Source: Chitinophaga sp. MM2321 | Lineage (GTDB): Bacteria; Bacteroidota; Bacteroidia; Chitinophagales; Chitinophagaceae | Direction of reading: 5' to 3' | DNA: 64,000 bases | NCBI RefSeq assembly: GCF_964033635.1 | Contig: NZ_OZ035533.1 | Coordinates: forward strand, 6,047,001-6,111,000 | Part shown: positions 52,885 through 63,206 of the stretch, in pieces | Layout of the letters: every line of letters starts with the position of its first letter | Numbering within the stretch: position 1 is the first letter of the stretch | Program-made: the position numbers and the translations under genes | Notes under the pieces: model-generated | The model's database searches: none | What the model was told of the DNA's origin: nothing | The model's input: only the letters and a program-made list of their open reading frames with translations

Positions 52885-55800
52885 TTAACGGCCGATCTTT
52901 TCTTCCAGCACTCTTCCTGACTTCAACACTGCCTTGTATTCTTTCGGGAATACTTTCACAAAGTGACGTAATTGATTTTCCCAGTCTTTCAGAATAAACT
53001 TCGCCACCGTACTATTCGTATAGGCGTGATGTTTAGTGATCAGATCCTGCAGGATGGTTACGTCTCCCTGGTCCATAGGGTCCAGATCAATCATATCCCG
53101 GTTGCAGTTACTGGCGAAAGTACCTTTTACATCATATACATAAGCAATACCACCGCTCATTCCGGCGCCGAAGTTACGGCCGGTTTCACCGATGATAACT
53201 GCTTTACCACCTGTCATATATTCACATCCGTGATCGCCTACTCCTTCCGCTACAACAGTAGCGCCGGAATTACGTACGCAGAAGCGTTCGCCTGCTTTAC
53301 CACGGATATATGCCTCACCTGAAGTGGCGCCATAGAAACATACGTTGCCTGCTATGATATTTTCCTCTGCCTTAAATCCTGCTTCTCCGTGTGGATACAG
53401 GATCAGTTTGGAACCAGACAATCCTTTACCGAAGTAGTCATTCGCTTCTCCTTCCAATTCCAGTGTAAGACCTTTGGTAGAAAAAGCACCAAAGCTCTGA
53501 CCGGCGGAACCGGTAAATTTGAAGTGCAGGGTATCTTCCGGTAATCCTTCGCTCTTGTAGCGTTTGGATATTTCATTGGAAAGGATAGTGCCAACGGTAC
53601 GGTCGGTATTCTTTATCGGGAACTGCTGGTATACCCTTGCTTTCTTTTCGAGCGCCGGCTGTGCTGCTTTTAACAGCTGCCAGTCGATCACTTCGCTGAT
53701 GCCATGATCCTGTTCTTCCTGTTTGTACAGGCCGGTTTCAGGGGCAGCAGGTTCTTTAAATAATATAGGTGACAGGTCGAGTTTCTGCGTTTTCCAGTGA
53801 GTGATATTTTCACGCATCTGGAGGCATTCTACTTGTCCCACCATTTCATTGATTGTACGGAAACCCAGGTCAGCCATGATTTCGCGGAGTTCTTCCACGA
53901 GGTAGGTGAACAGGTTTACAACGTGTTGCGGATCGCCGGTGAAGCGTTTGCGCAGTTCGGGGTCCTGTGTGGCTACACCTACGGGGCAGGTATTTACATG
54001 ACACTTACGCATCATGATACAACCTTCCACAATCAGTGCAGCAGTAGCTACACCCCATTCCTCTGCACCCAGCAAAGTGGCAATGGCAATGTCACGACCA
54101 GTTTTCAGCTGACCATCTGTTTGCACTACTACCCTGCTACGGAGTTTGTTTTTTACCAGTGTCTGATGTGTTTCAGCCAGACCCAGTTCCCAGGGCAATC
54201 CTGCGTGTTTGATAGAACTTTCGGGAGAAGCGCCGGTACCGCCATCGTGGCCTGAAACCAGGATCACATCGGCTTTTGCTTTGGCAACACCCGCGGCGAT
54301 AGTGCCTACCCCTGCTTTGGATACCAGTTTTACGCTGATACGTGCGGCACGGTTGGCATTTTTCAGGTCATAAATGAGCTGCGCCAGATCTTCAATAGAA
54401 TAAATATCATGGTGCGGTGGTGGTGAAATAAGCCCAACACCAGGAGTAGCGTGTCTTACTTTCGCGATCCAGTCGTCCACTTTATGACCGGGCAGTTGTC
54501 CGCCTTCACCGGGTTTAGCACCCTGGGCCATTTTAATCTGTAGTTCGTCTGCATTGGTCAGGTAGTAGCTGGTAACCCCGAAACGGGCGCTGGCTACCTG
54601 TTTGATGGCGGAGCGCATAGAGTCGCCGCCAGGTAATTCCTGGTAACGCAGTTCATCTTCTCCTCCCTCACCGGTATTGCTTTTGGCACCGATGCGGTTC
54701 ATGGCGATTGCCAGTGTGGAGTGCGCCTCGTGTGAAATAGATCCAAAGCTCATGGCACCGGTAGCAAAACGCTTGAAGATGCTGGTAGCTGGTTCTACTT
54801 CTTCTATGGATATAGCGGCACGGTTACGCTTGAACGAAAACAGGCTACGCAGGGTAGCGGCTTTTTCGCTCTGGTCGTTGACCGCTTTTGAATACTTTTT
54901 GAAAACGCTGTAATCTCCTGTTCTGGTAGAAAGTTGCAACAGATGGATAGTATTGGGATTAAAGAGATGGAATTCCCCTTTACGTTTCCACTGATACACA
55001 CCGCCTTCTGTCAGACGTTGTACAGGTGTTTCTTTACGACCGTAGCCCATCCAGTGTTTTGCCAGTGTTTCGCGGGCAATATCATCTGTTGTGAGTCCCT
55101 GTATACGGGAAACGGCACCGGTGAAATATTTGTCAACCACCTGCTGACTGATACCCAGTATTTCAAAGATCTGCGCACCCTGATAGGATTGCAGGGTAGA
55201 GATACCCATCTTGGAGAATACTTTCAGCAGTCCGTCGCAGATTGCCTTGATATAATTTTTCTTCAGTTTGTCTACATCGAGTGCAGTATCCAGCTTGCCG
55301 TTCAGCTTCATATCACGGATGGTGCTGAGCGCCAGGTATGGGTTGATGGCGGTTACGCCAAAGCCCAGCAGGCAGGCAAAGTGATGTACTTCCCATACAT
55401 CGCCGGCTTCTACTATCAGTCCTACAGAACCACGATGGCCCTTGCGGATCAGGTGGTGGTGTACTGCTGAAGCAGCCAGGATAGAAGGGATAGCGGCGTG
55501 CTCGGAGTCGATGGCGCGGTCGGAAAGGATAATCACTTCAAAACCATCTTCCACCGCATCTACCGCATAGCGGCAAAGACGGGCAAGCCCTTTTTCGAGG
55601 GAGCCGGGTTTTCCGTCTGCCTTGAAATAGGTATGTAATGTTTTAGCCTGGAATAAACCGGTATCAATACTACGTACTTTTTCCAGTTCATGATTGCTCA
55701 GGATTGGATGACGCAGGGCCAGACCATGGCAGTGCAGCGGATCTTCATCCAGCAGGTTGCCATTGTTGCCCACAAAGGTGGCCAGCGACATCACCAGTCT

Positions 55801-57411
55801 TTCCCTGATAGGATCGATAGGCGGGTTGGTTACCTGTGCAAACAGCTGTTTGAAATAGTTGCAGAGGTGTTGCGGCTGGTTGCTTAATGCTGCCAGTGGC
55901 GTATCGGTACCCATGGAGCCGATCGGTTCTTTACCATCAATAGCCATCGGGGCGATGATGTGATCCAGGTCTTCCGTACTGTAGCCAAATGCGCGCTGGT
56001 ATTTAAAGATCTGTTCGTGTTCTAGGTGAGTAAAGGTTACTCTTGGTTCAGACAGTTCTTCCAGGCGGATCTTGTATTTATTCAGCCATTCGCCGTAAGG
56101 TTTCTGGGAGCAGATCTGTTGTTTCAGCTCTTCATCACCAATGATGCGACCCTGGTCCATGTCTACAATAAACATTTTACCGGGTTGCAGGCGGCCTTTT
56201 TCTTTGATATTTTTAGGATCGATCGGTAATACACCGGCTTCAGAAGCCATGATAACGCGATCATCTTTTGTTACGACAAAGCGGCTGGGACGCAGACCAT
56301 TACGGTCGAGCGTGGCGCCGATGATCTTTCCGTCTGTGAAAGAGATAGAAGCAGGTCCATCCCATGGTTCCATGAGGGAAGCATGATATTCGTAGAATGC
56401 TTTCTTTTCTTCACCCATGTGTTCATTACCATCCCATGCTTCCGGTACCAGCATCATCATTACGTGCGGCAGGGAGCGGCCTGTCATGGTAAGCAGTTCG
56501 ATCACATTATCCAGGCTGGCGGAGTCGGATTGTCCTTCTTCCACAATGGGAAGCAGCATTTCCATTTCTTCCTGGCTGAAATATTTAGACACAAAGTCTC
56601 TTTCGCTGGCGCGGAGCCAGTTGAGGTTACCTTTGAGCGTATTGATTTCGCCGTTGTGCGCAATGTAACGGTACGGATGCGCTAGTCTCCAGCTGGGGAA
56701 AGTATTGGTTGCAAAACGGGAGTGGATGAGGGCGAAGGCAGATACCATCTTCTCATCACTCAGGTCAGTATAATAATGACGTACCTGGTAGGTTGTCAGC
56801 TGACCTTTATATACAATCGTTTTATATGACAGGGAGGCAATGTAAAACAGTGACTTTTCTTTAGGCACTGTATTGCGGACTGTTTTAGAAACGTAATTGC
56901 GGAGCACAAACAATTTGCGCTCAAAAACTTCCGGATCACTGATATGATAAGGACAGGCAATAAATACCTGTTCAATTTCCGGTTCTACTGATAAGGCGGT
57001 TTCGCCAATACCATCCGGACGCACCGGTACTTTACGATAGCCCAGAATTTCCAGGCCCAGTTTCTCTGCACTTCTTTGCAGAATTTCACGGCATTCTTCG
57101 CGCCAGCGAGGTTCTTTCGGAAAGAAGATCATACCTACACCGTATTTTCCGAATTCAGGCAGACGGATACCTATTTTCAGGCATTCGTCATAAAAGAATT
57201 CGTGCGGCGTTTGAAACAGGATCCCTGCCCCATCACCCGTATTCTGCTCACAACCGCAAGCTCCGCGGTGTTCCATGTTTTCCAACATGGTTAATGCATC
57301 ACGTATAATATGGTGGGATTTACGACCCTTAATATGGGCTGTAAAACCTGTTCCGCAGGCGTCATGTTCAAATTCCGGACGGTATAAACCTTGCATTTTC
57401 ACTTCATCCAT
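52885..57411 (-). CDS. gltB: Glutamate synthase large subunit GltB
   Basis: 1508 residues. It makes glutamate from glutamine and 2-oxoglutarate. The N-terminal amidotransferase starts at Cys19 (HDACGTGF), the nucleophile after removal of the leader. The central and FMN-binding part has [10 protein letters not shown] and [16 protein letters not shown], and [21 protein letters not shown]. The 3Fe-4S motif is [19 protein letters not shown], and the C-terminus is the GXGXG beta-helix ([20 protein letters not shown]). A GTG at 57438 gives a longer frame; ATG 57411 is preferred because few residues then precede the cleaved leader. First gene of gltBD. Confidence 0.97.
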   Translation of the reverse strand: MDEVKMQGLYRPEFEHDACGTGFTAHIKGRKSHHIIRDALTMLENMEHRGACGCEQNTGDGAGILFQTPHEFFYDECLKIGIRLPEFGKYGVGMIFFPKEPRWREECREILQRSAEKLGLEILGYRKVPVRPDGIGETALSVEPEIEQVFIACPYHISDPEVFERKLFVLRNYVSKTVRNTVPKEKSLFYIASLSYKTIVYKGQLTTYQVRHYYTDLSDEKMVSAFALIHSRFATNTFPSWRLAHPYRYIAHNGEINTLKGNLNWLRASERDFVSKYFSQEEMEMLLPIVEEGQSDSASLDNVIELLTMTGRSLPHVMMMLVPEAWDGNEHMGEEKKAFYEYHASLMEPWDGPASISFTDGKIIGATLDRNGLRPSRFVVTKDDRVIMASEAGVLPIDPKNIKEKGRLQPGKMFIVDMDQGRIIGDEELKQQICSQKPYGEWLNKYKIRLEELSEPRVTFTHLEHEQIFKYQRAFGYSTEDLDHIIAPMAIDGKEPIGSMGTDTPLAALSNQPQHLCNYFKQLFAQVTNPPIDPIRERLVMSLATFVGNNGNLLDEDPLHCHGLALRHPILSNHELEKVRSIDTGLFQAKTLHTYFKADGKPGSLEKGLARLCRYAVDAVEDGFEVIILSDRAIDSEHAAIPSILAASAVHHHLIRKGHRGSVGLIVEAGDVWEVHHFACLLGFGVTAINPYLALSTIRDMKLNGKLDTALDVDKLKKNYIKAICDGLLKVFSKMGISTLQSYQGAQIFEILGISQQVVDKYFTGAVSRIQGLTTDDIARETLAKHWMGYGRKETPVQRLTEGGVYQWKRKGEFHLFNPNTIHLLQLSTRTGDYSVFKKYSKAVNDQSEKAATLRSLFSFKRNRAAISIEEVEPATSIFKRFATGAMSFGSISHEAHSTLAIAMNRIGAKSNTGEGGEDELRYQELPGGDSMRSAIKQVASARFGVTSYYLTNADELQIKMAQGAKPGEGGQLPGHKVDDWIAKVRHATPGVGLISPPPHHDIYSIEDLAQLIYDLKNANRAARISVKLVSKAGVGTIAAGVAKAKADVILVSGHDGGTGASPESSIKHAGLPWELGLAETHQTLVKNKLRSRVVVQTDGQLKTGRDIAIATLLGAEEWGVATAALIVEGCIMMRKCHVNTCPVGVATQDPELRKRFTGDPQHVVNLFTYLVEELREIMADLGFRTINEMVGQVECLQMRENITHWKTQKLDLSPILFKEPAAPETGLYKQEEQDHGISEVIDWQLLKAAQPALEKKARVYQQFPIKNTDRTVGTILSNEISKRYKSEGLPEDTLHFKFTGSAGQSFGAFSTKGLTLELEGEANDYFGKGLSGSKLILYPHGEAGFKAEENIIAGNVCFYGATSGEAYIRGKAGERFCVRNSGATVVAEGVGDHGCEYMTGGKAVIIGETGRNFGAGMSGGIAYVYDVKGTFASNCNRDMIDLDPMDQGDVTILQDLITKHHAYTNSTVAKFILKDWENQLRHFVKVFPKEYKAVLKSGRVLEEKIGR

Positions 57412-57549
57412 TGGTTTAGATTTTTTGCTTTGGCACACACGCTCTTCCGACTTGTGCCGATAGTGGTGTACGATATTATTCGGGAACGGTTTAAAGATAC
57501 TAAAGGAACGCGGTATTTTTTATATAAACATTTGTAAAGGGTGTAAAAT

Positions 57550-57599
57550 TTAGAAAAATTGAAAAAATACGTTTCTTTCGTTAGAAAAATTGAAAAAAT
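57550..57599. repeat. Short direct repeat upstream of gltB
   Basis: TTAGAAAAATTGAAAAAAT occurs at 57550-57568 and again at 57581-57599, a 31-bp step, in the AT-rich gap upstream of gltB (57412-57788). It could be a pair of regulator sites or simple sequence. The rest of this gap shows only the hairpin at 57738. Confidence 0.5.
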
Positions 57600-57737
57600 G
57601 AATGGCCCAAAACGACCTCCCGGATCAAAAAATCAGGGAGAGGGTGGCTGTAAGCTATACCAGGTCAGGCCAGCACAGTTAGACAAGAAAAAAAGGCAGC
57701 GGTCGCTTTTTGTGAGATGAGAAGGGGAGATTTTTGT

Positions 57738-57775
57738 CCCCGGAATACCCGGTATTTTGCCCTGGTATTCCGGGG
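57738..57775 (-). terminator. Hairpin downstream of the GHL10 gene
   Basis: CCCCGGAATACC (57738-57749) pairs perfectly with GGTATTCCGGGG (57764-57775) across a 14-nt loop. It is about 14 nt after the GHL10 stop on the minus strand. There is no T run on the minus strand, so it may not be a classical terminator. Confidence 0.5.
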
Positions 57776-57788
57776 TGACAGGCCGCTT

Positions 57789-59330
57789 TTATGGTTCAAA
57801 AATAAAGAACGGCTTCCCTCCTCTTAACTCCATGCGTAAGGGCTCGCCAACATGACTTTCATTTTGCATCCGGTCCAGCGCCGTAACCACGTAAGTATAG
57901 GTTTTACCCCTCACATAAGTGGCGTCTTTAAATTCAGGATCGGAAGCCTGTGGCAGGATACCGATTATCTTTCTCGGGTCGTTTATGTTCACCGGCTCGT
58001 TTTGCTCGAAACGATACAGCACATATTGCATGGTGTGACCACTGGTATCATCATCAGCCCAGTGAATTTCCAACCCGCCGGGTCTTTCAAAAGCATCAAT
58101 AAAATAGGGTGGTTCCGGTGCCATATTGGGCAACCAGGCCATGGTGGGGCGTAACGCCGGGAATTTAAAGAGGTGATTGCGCAGGGTGTCTTCTATCCCC
58201 AGCGGATTTCCACTGAATGATTTAGCACTATAAAAAACACTTCCCTGTATGGTATTCAGGGTGCGTGCTTCTTCTATCTGTGTAGGCAGTTCACGGGGGT
58301 TTTTCCAGGCGGCATTACTGCCAAGGCGGTATACGCCATGGCCTATGTATATATGCCGGCCATAGCCGTGCTGGCTCCACCAGTTCAGCAGTACTTCGTA
58401 ATCCGCCAGCCGGTGACCGCGCTCCCAGTATAATTGCGGTGCTACATAGTCTATCCAGCCATTTTTTAACCATTTCAATACATCGGCAAAAAGATCGTCG
58501 TAGTTGGTCATGCCACCCCTGGTATAGGAGCCTTCGGGGTCTTTGGCCCTGTCGCGCCACACACCAAACGGGCTGATGCCAAATTTTACCCAGGGCTTTT
58601 CTGCTTTGATCGCCACACTGAGCATCTGTATAATGGCGTCTACATTGGACCGGCGCCAGTCATCTTTCATCACCCCGTTGCCATAAAGCCGGTAGGAGCT
58701 GTTGTCAGGAAACTCTTTACCGGGAAGGCGGTAAGGGTAGAAATAATCATCGAAATGCACGGCATCTATGTCGTACCGTTTAACCACGTCGCGGATTACC
58801 GTGGTTACATAATTGCGTACTTCCGGGATACCCGGATCGAAATATTTTTTGTTGTCGTAAGTAACGAACCACTGTGGTTTCAGGCGGGTAATATGATTGG
58901 CTACCACATTATTGCGGCTGGCATTCATGGCGGCACGATAAGGATTGAACCAGGCGTGAAACTCCATACCACGTTTATGCGTTTCGGTTATCATGAACTC
59001 AAGCGGATCATAGTAAGGATTGGGGGCTTGTCCCTGTACACCGGTCAGGTATTCCGACCACGGCTCATACGGCGATGCATAAAAGGCATCGGTTGCCGGG
59101 CGAACCTGTACTATCATGGCATTCATGCCATTACGTTGCTGCTGGTTGAGGATTGCAATGAATTCCTGTTTTTGTTGCTCCGTACTCAGCCCGCGTCCCG
59201 ATGGCCAGTCAATGTTGCCCACAGTGGCTATCCACACCGCCCGAAGTTCGCGTTTGGGCGGCATCTGTGCCCATGCCTGTTGCGTCATAATTATCCATAG
59301 GACCACGCCTGCTAAAAATTGCTTCAACAT
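57789..59330 (-). CDS. Glycoside hydrolase-like GHL10 (family 10-like) protein
   Basis: 513 residues with a signal peptide (AWAQ). The barrel has the GHL10 marks: RELRAVWIATVGNIDWPSGRGLS, GMNAMIVQVRPATDAFYAS, EPWSEYLTG, GMEFHAWFNPYR, FDPGIPEVRNYVTTVI, DAVHFDDYFYPY and FGISPFGVWRD. A C-terminal fibronectin-like domain (ERPGGLEIHWADDDTS) follows. The family is a TIM-barrel glycosidase relative, thought to act on exopolysaccharide or peptidoglycan; the substrate here is unknown. Located in the periplasm or outside. Transcribed on its own. Confidence 0.9.
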   Translation of the reverse strand: MLKQFLAGVVLWIIMTQQAWAQMPPKRELRAVWIATVGNIDWPSGRGLSTEQQKQEFIAILNQQQRNGMNAMIVQVRPATDAFYASPYEPWSEYLTGVQGQAPNPYYDPLEFMITETHKRGMEFHAWFNPYRAAMNASRNNVVANHITRLKPQWFVTYDNKKYFDPGIPEVRNYVTTVIRDVVKRYDIDAVHFDDYFYPYRLPGKEFPDNSSYRLYGNGVMKDDWRRSNVDAIIQMLSVAIKAEKPWVKFGISPFGVWRDRAKDPEGSYTRGGMTNYDDLFADVLKWLKNGWIDYVAPQLYWERGHRLADYEVLLNWWSQHGYGRHIYIGHGVYRLGSNAAWKNPRELPTQIEEARTLNTIQGSVFYSAKSFSGNPLGIEDTLRNHLFKFPALRPTMAWLPNMAPEPPYFIDAFERPGGLEIHWADDDTSGHTMQYVLYRFEQNEPVNINDPRKIIGILPQASDPEFKDATYVRGKTYTYVVTALDRMQNESHVGEPLRMELRGGKPFFIFEP

Positions 59331-59417
59331 CTGCCTTACTTTAAACCGTAAGATGCGAAAATAGCAAAAGCAGGTCTGTTTCTACACAATTATGTGATTC
59401 TTATGGTGATAGGATGA

Positions 59418-61286
59418 TTATTCCTTTTCCACTTTTACCCGGAAAGGAGGTGCATTATAATCTCCCGGCAGATGATCCGGTGGAATGGTAGTAGCGCCAC
59501 CATCGCGGTGGGCATAGTAGTGGGGCGACATAATTTCTATTCCGGCGGCATTGAAATGGTCCTGGATCTGCTGGTGCAGGGAGGAATAAATTTGTGGCAT
59601 CAACAGCGACTGATCTGTATAGGCATTGATTTCGTAAGCCACGGCGAAGTCATCAAGACTGGTTTGAAGTACAAACGGTTTCCTGTCTTTAAGCACACCT
59701 TCCGCTGCGAGGGCCGCGCTGATCAGTAATTCGTGTACCTGTTTCCAGGGTACATCATAACCAATGGTTACCGTGGTATGCAGTACCAGTCCAAGGTCTT
59801 TACTGGAGGAGGTAAAATTGATGGTGTGACCGTTGAGAATACTTGCATTGGGTACGGTGATCTCTTCATTTTTGAGGGTACGCAACCGGGTTACGAGCAA
59901 TGTTTTTTCGATCACTTCTCCGGTAATCTCTCCTATCCTGACCATGTCACCGATTTTAAAAGGGCGCATATATGTAATGACGAAACCAGCCACCACATTG
60001 GAAATGGCCGAAGATGAACCCAATGAAAACAGGATACCTACAAAAACAGACACCCCCTGGAATATTTTGGTATCTGATCCGGGGAGATAAGGATAGATCA
60101 CTACAAACATGAATGCATATAACAGGAACTTGATCCCGCTGGCTGTGGGCTTTGCCCAGTCGGGATAAAAGCCATTGAGTGTCAGGTTACCGACGGCTAC
60201 TTCCGCAGCCAGGTAGTTAACCAGTTTTACCAGGTATCTGGTAATGATATAAATAACGAGTATGGTCAATAATTTAGGGAGATAATGCAGCAATCCCAAC
60301 AGCATGGATTTGATGGGTGACAGCGTCCAGTTAATGAGTTTATCAGCAATGCCTTTTGTCCAGGGAAAGATGCTGAATATAAAAGGGAGTGTAATGTAAA
60401 AGATAAACAGGATCAGTACGATGCGGGCAACCCGGAGAATGCTGTAAGCAATACCCAGTTGCTTTTGCTGGTTGAGCAACGGATATTCTTTCACCTTTAC
60501 GCCTTTGAAGTAGCGGTCTTTATGCTTGACGAGCCTGATGCGCAGGCGTTTGAAAAGGCGGTTGATGAAGTATACGATGATGCCGAATATCACCAGGATC
60601 AATGCCAGCCAGGCTATGCGGATCAGGATATATTGCAGGCTGTTTTGTTCTTTTTGTTGCAGGATCGTTTTTCTGATAATGGTTGCATAATTGGCGGCTA
60701 CCTGGTTTTTATCCAGTTCCAGCCACAGTGCATCATCGTCGGTTACAGTTAGCAAGATGAGGTCGTTGTAGATAACGTCCACATTGTTTTCATTGGGTAC
60801 TACCAGTAATGAGTCGGGAGAAAAGAAAGGGTCTTTTTCCAGTTGTTGTATTTTCCGGATGGTATTTTCTGCCCGCTCGCTGGGTTGCAGGGGCCCCAGT
60901 TTGTTGTAAACACTGAAAAGGGTGTCGCCAAAAGGTGTTACAGGAATGCCGATGGTAACGGCTTTCAGCTCATTGATGCGCTGGCGGCGGGTGATGTTTT
61001 TGAGCGAATCTGTTTGTTCAAATCCGGCCAGTTTTTGCAGTAAGGCTTGCTTGTGCTGATCGTTGTTGTTTTTCAGCTGCAGGAGCTGTTCCTGCAGGGC
61101 GGCTTTTTCAGCGGCATCGGCCTTCAGAAGAGAGTCGCTTTCCCGTAACAGCCGGGTTGTATTTACCAGTTGTGTATTGGTAATAGCGTCGCGGGTAGCT
61201 TTGCTGCTGTCTGTTGTCTGGGCAACAGCGGATAAACCCGCGATGACAATGGCGGCGGTTGATAAAAGGGTGAAAACAAATCTCAT
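59418..61286 (-). CDS. Mechanosensitive ion channel, MscS family
   Basis: 622 residues. A signal peptide (AVAQ) is followed by a periplasmic coiled-coil-like region with Gln/Leu-rich sequence (QEQLLQLKNNNDQHKQALLQKLAG), four to five membrane helices between about 225 and 430, and the MscS core: GSSSAISNVVAGFVITYMRPFKIGDMVRIGEITGEVIEKTLLVTRLRTLKNEEITVPNASIL. The channel opens on hypo-osmotic shock. The long periplasmic head places it nearer the large MscK/YbdG type than E. coli MscS. Alone in its transcript, though methylglyoxal synthase lies 63 bp upstream. Confidence 0.9.
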   Translation of the reverse strand: MRFVFTLLSTAAIVIAGLSAVAQTTDSSKATRDAITNTQLVNTTRLLRESDSLLKADAAEKAALQEQLLQLKNNNDQHKQALLQKLAGFEQTDSLKNITRRQRINELKAVTIGIPVTPFGDTLFSVYNKLGPLQPSERAENTIRKIQQLEKDPFFSPDSLLVVPNENNVDVIYNDLILLTVTDDDALWLELDKNQVAANYATIIRKTILQQKEQNSLQYILIRIAWLALILVIFGIIVYFINRLFKRLRIRLVKHKDRYFKGVKVKEYPLLNQQKQLGIAYSILRVARIVLILFIFYITLPFIFSIFPWTKGIADKLINWTLSPIKSMLLGLLHYLPKLLTILVIYIITRYLVKLVNYLAAEVAVGNLTLNGFYPDWAKPTASGIKFLLYAFMFVVIYPYLPGSDTKIFQGVSVFVGILFSLGSSSAISNVVAGFVITYMRPFKIGDMVRIGEITGEVIEKTLLVTRLRTLKNEEITVPNASILNGHTINFTSSSKDLGLVLHTTVTIGYDVPWKQVHELLISAALAAEGVLKDRKPFVLQTSLDDFAVAYEINAYTDQSLLMPQIYSSLHQQIQDHFNAAGIEIMSPHYYAHRDGGATTIPPDHLPGDYNAPPFRVKVEKE

Positions 61287-61349
61287 TCCCGAAGCTTTTA
61301 TTTAAAGTACGGAAAATTCCTGAGGCGTATGCAGCTGACCGGTTACCGG

Positions 61350-61802
61350 CTATAATTTCCTTTGTGTGTATTGGGAATAATCCGGCAAGATCACTTCATA
61401 GTCCTGGTGCATGAGCGGAGAGGTAAGCAGAAAGTCTGCGGATGCACGGTTGCAGGCAATCGGAATGTTCCATACTACACCCAGCCGCAGCAGTGCTTTG
61501 ATGTCGGGGTCATGCGGCAATGCTTCCATGGGGTCCCAGAAGAAAATGATGACATCCAGGGCGCCTTCTGCTATGAGGGCACCGATTTGCTGATCGCCGC
61601 CCAGGGGGCCGCTCAACAGCTTTCTTACGGATACGTCCAGCGCCTCTTCTATAAGCTTGCCGGTCGTTCCGGTAGCATACAGTTCGTGGCGGCTCAGCAC
61701 AGTTTTGTTATAAATGGCCCACTCAATGAGTTCAGCCTTTTTATGGTCATGTGCAATGAGAGCGATCCTTTTGCGGGCTTTAAGCGTTTTTATTGTCTGC
61801 AT
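61350..61802 (-). CDS. mgsA: Methylglyoxal synthase
   Basis: It turns dihydroxyacetone phosphate into methylglyoxal, a phosphate-free bypass of glycolysis. 150 residues with the MGS-domain marks: RIALIAHDHKKAELIEWA, the phosphate loop TGTTGKLIEE, the catalytic Asp in SGPLGGDQQIG, and FFWDPMEALPHDPDIKALLRL with the conserved His, then NIPIACNRASADFLL. The size and all key residues agree with the family. It sits in a run of same-strand genes between mscS and ferritin. Cytoplasmic. Confidence 0.95.
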   Translation of the reverse strand: MQTIKTLKARKRIALIAHDHKKAELIEWAIYNKTVLSRHELYATGTTGKLIEEALDVSVRKLLSGPLGGDQQIGALIAEGALDVIIFFWDPMEALPHDPDIKALLRLGVVWNIPIACNRASADFLLTSPLMHQDYEVILPDYSQYTQRKL

Positions 61803-61861
61803 ATGTAATGCAAAAGTAACCAGTAGCGAGCAAATAAGAAATGCTGATTTGTAATAATGTG

Positions 61862-62377
61862 TTAATGTTTATCGGTTGTGTTCAGGGTGGCGAGATCCCG
61901 GTCAAAAATATAAAGGCCGCCTTTATCTTCCCCTATCAGTTTCAGTTTATCGAGAATATGCCGTGCCATGCGTTCTTCCTCAATCTGTTCTGTTACATAC
62001 CATTGTAAAAAGTTATGGGTGGCGTAATCTTTTTCGCTCAGGCACATGTCTACCAGGTTATTGATTTCTTTTGAAACCAGTAATTCATGACTAAACACCT
62101 GTTCAAAAATGGCTTGTATGTTTTTAAACTTGACAGTAGGCTGTTTCAGGGCAGGAACCAGTCCGTGCCCGCCCCGCTCGTTGATAAATTTCAGCAGTTT
62201 CAGCATGTGCGCCCTTTCTTCGTCCGAATGGCGGTAAAGGAACTGGGCGATACCGTTGTATCCCTGTACTTCAGACCAGGAGGCCATTGCAAGGTAGTAT
62301 TGGGAAGAGGCGGCTTCCATTTCTACCTGCTGGTTCAGCGCCGTTTCAATTTTAGGGGATAATTCTTTCAGTAACAT
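61862..62377 (-). CDS. ftn: Bacterial non-haem ferritin
   Basis: 171 residues, iron storage. The ferroxidase motif is visible: E in QVEMEAASSQYYLAMASWSE, E-x2-H in SDEERAHMLKLLKF, then FSHELLVSKEINNLVDMCLSEKDYATHNFLQWYVTEQIEEERMARHILDKLKLI, which gives the remaining Glu ligands of a diiron centre. It forms a 24-mer shell that oxidises and stores Fe2+. No heme-binding Met site is clear. It shares the window with FeoB, FeoA and Nfu, but not an operon; the upstream gap to nfu is divergent. Confidence 0.94.
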   Translation of the reverse strand: MLLKELSPKIETALNQQVEMEAASSQYYLAMASWSEVQGYNGIAQFLYRHSDEERAHMLKLLKFINERGGHGLVPALKQPTVKFKNIQAIFEQVFSHELLVSKEINNLVDMCLSEKDYATHNFLQWYVTEQIEEERMARHILDKLKLIGEDKGGLYIFDRDLATLNTTDKH

Positions 62378-62529
62378 AGTCTAAAAGTTTAATTGGAGGA
62401 GAGACGATGCGTAGCAGCAGGGGTATTATTTCTACCTATAACGATATTGTCAAATTCGATGGGATTAGCTAAAGGCGTCCTGAAATTATGCCCGAAAAAT
62501 GCTACCTTTGTAAAGTAAATTAGGATAAA

Positions 62530-63126
62530 ATGATTAAAACAGGAAATCCGATCATCAGCATATATACAGAAATGACGCCTAACCCGGAAACAATGAAGTT
62601 TGTGGCAAACAAACTCCTGTATCCTGGTAAAAGCATTGATTTTCCGGACGAAGCCAGCGCAAAACCGTCTCCTTTAGCTATGGAGCTGTTTAGCTTCCCT
62701 TTCATCAGGGGAGTATTTATTATGGCTAACTTTATTACGCTTACTAAAACCAATGAAACAGACTGGAATGATATAATTCCTACAGTAAAAGCCTTTTTAA
62801 AGGAATACCTGGAGGATAGCCGCCCTGTGATCAATGAAGACGAAGTGGTAGTAACGAAAGATACTGCCAGCAACACAGTGAGTGCAGATGACAGTGATGT
62901 GGTTGTAAGAATTAAGGAATTACTGGAAAATTATGTGAAACCTGCTGTAGAAATGGATGGCGGCGCCATTCAGTTCAAAGATTACAGTGACGGTACGGTG
63001 ACACTGATGTTACAGGGTTCCTGCTCAGGATGCCCCTCTTCCATGATTACGTTGAAAGCCGGTATTGAAGGCATGATGAAGCGTATGATCCCGGAAGTGA
63101 AGGAAGTAGTGGCAGAAGCAGAATAA
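62530..63126 (+). CDS. NifU family Fe-S cluster scaffold (Nfu type)
   Basis: 198 residues in two domains. Residues about 8-90 are Nfu_N (MTPNPETMKFVANKLLYPGKSIDF, SPLAMELFSFPFIRGVFIMANFITLTK). Residues about 120-195 are the NifU C-terminal domain (IKELLENYVKPAVEMDGGAIQFKDYSDGTVTLMLQGSCSGCPSSMITLKAGIEGMM) with the cluster Cys pair CSGC. Such Nfu proteins carry 4Fe-4S clusters to client enzymes such as NadA or GltD. Divergent from ferritin; a terminator follows at 63158. The family is firm. Confidence 0.93.
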   Translation: MIKTGNPIISIYTEMTPNPETMKFVANKLLYPGKSIDFPDEASAKPSPLAMELFSFPFIRGVFIMANFITLTKTNETDWNDIIPTVKAFLKEYLEDSRPVINEDEVVVTKDTASNTVSADDSDVVVRIKELLENYVKPAVEMDGGAIQFKDYSDGTVTLMLQGSCSGCPSSMITLKAGIEGMMKRMIPEVKEVVAEAE

Positions 63127-63157
63127 GCCATAGTTGAGTGAATGATAGTGTTAAATG

Positions 63158-63187
63158 AAAGCACAGTCTTAGTGGCTGTGCTTTTTT
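63158..63187 (+). terminator. Rho-independent terminator of nfu
   Basis: AAAGCACAG (63158-63166) pairs with CTGTGCTTT (63176-63184) over a 9-nt loop, and a T run (TTTTTT) follows directly. It begins 32 nt after the nfu stop. Confidence 0.85.
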
Positions 63188-63206
63188 ATTGTTTAATAAA
63201 AGAGAG

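Noticed and set aside
57738..57775. Classical terminator for the GHL10 gene
   Set aside because: The stem is perfect, but no T run follows on the relevant strand; listed with low confidence only.
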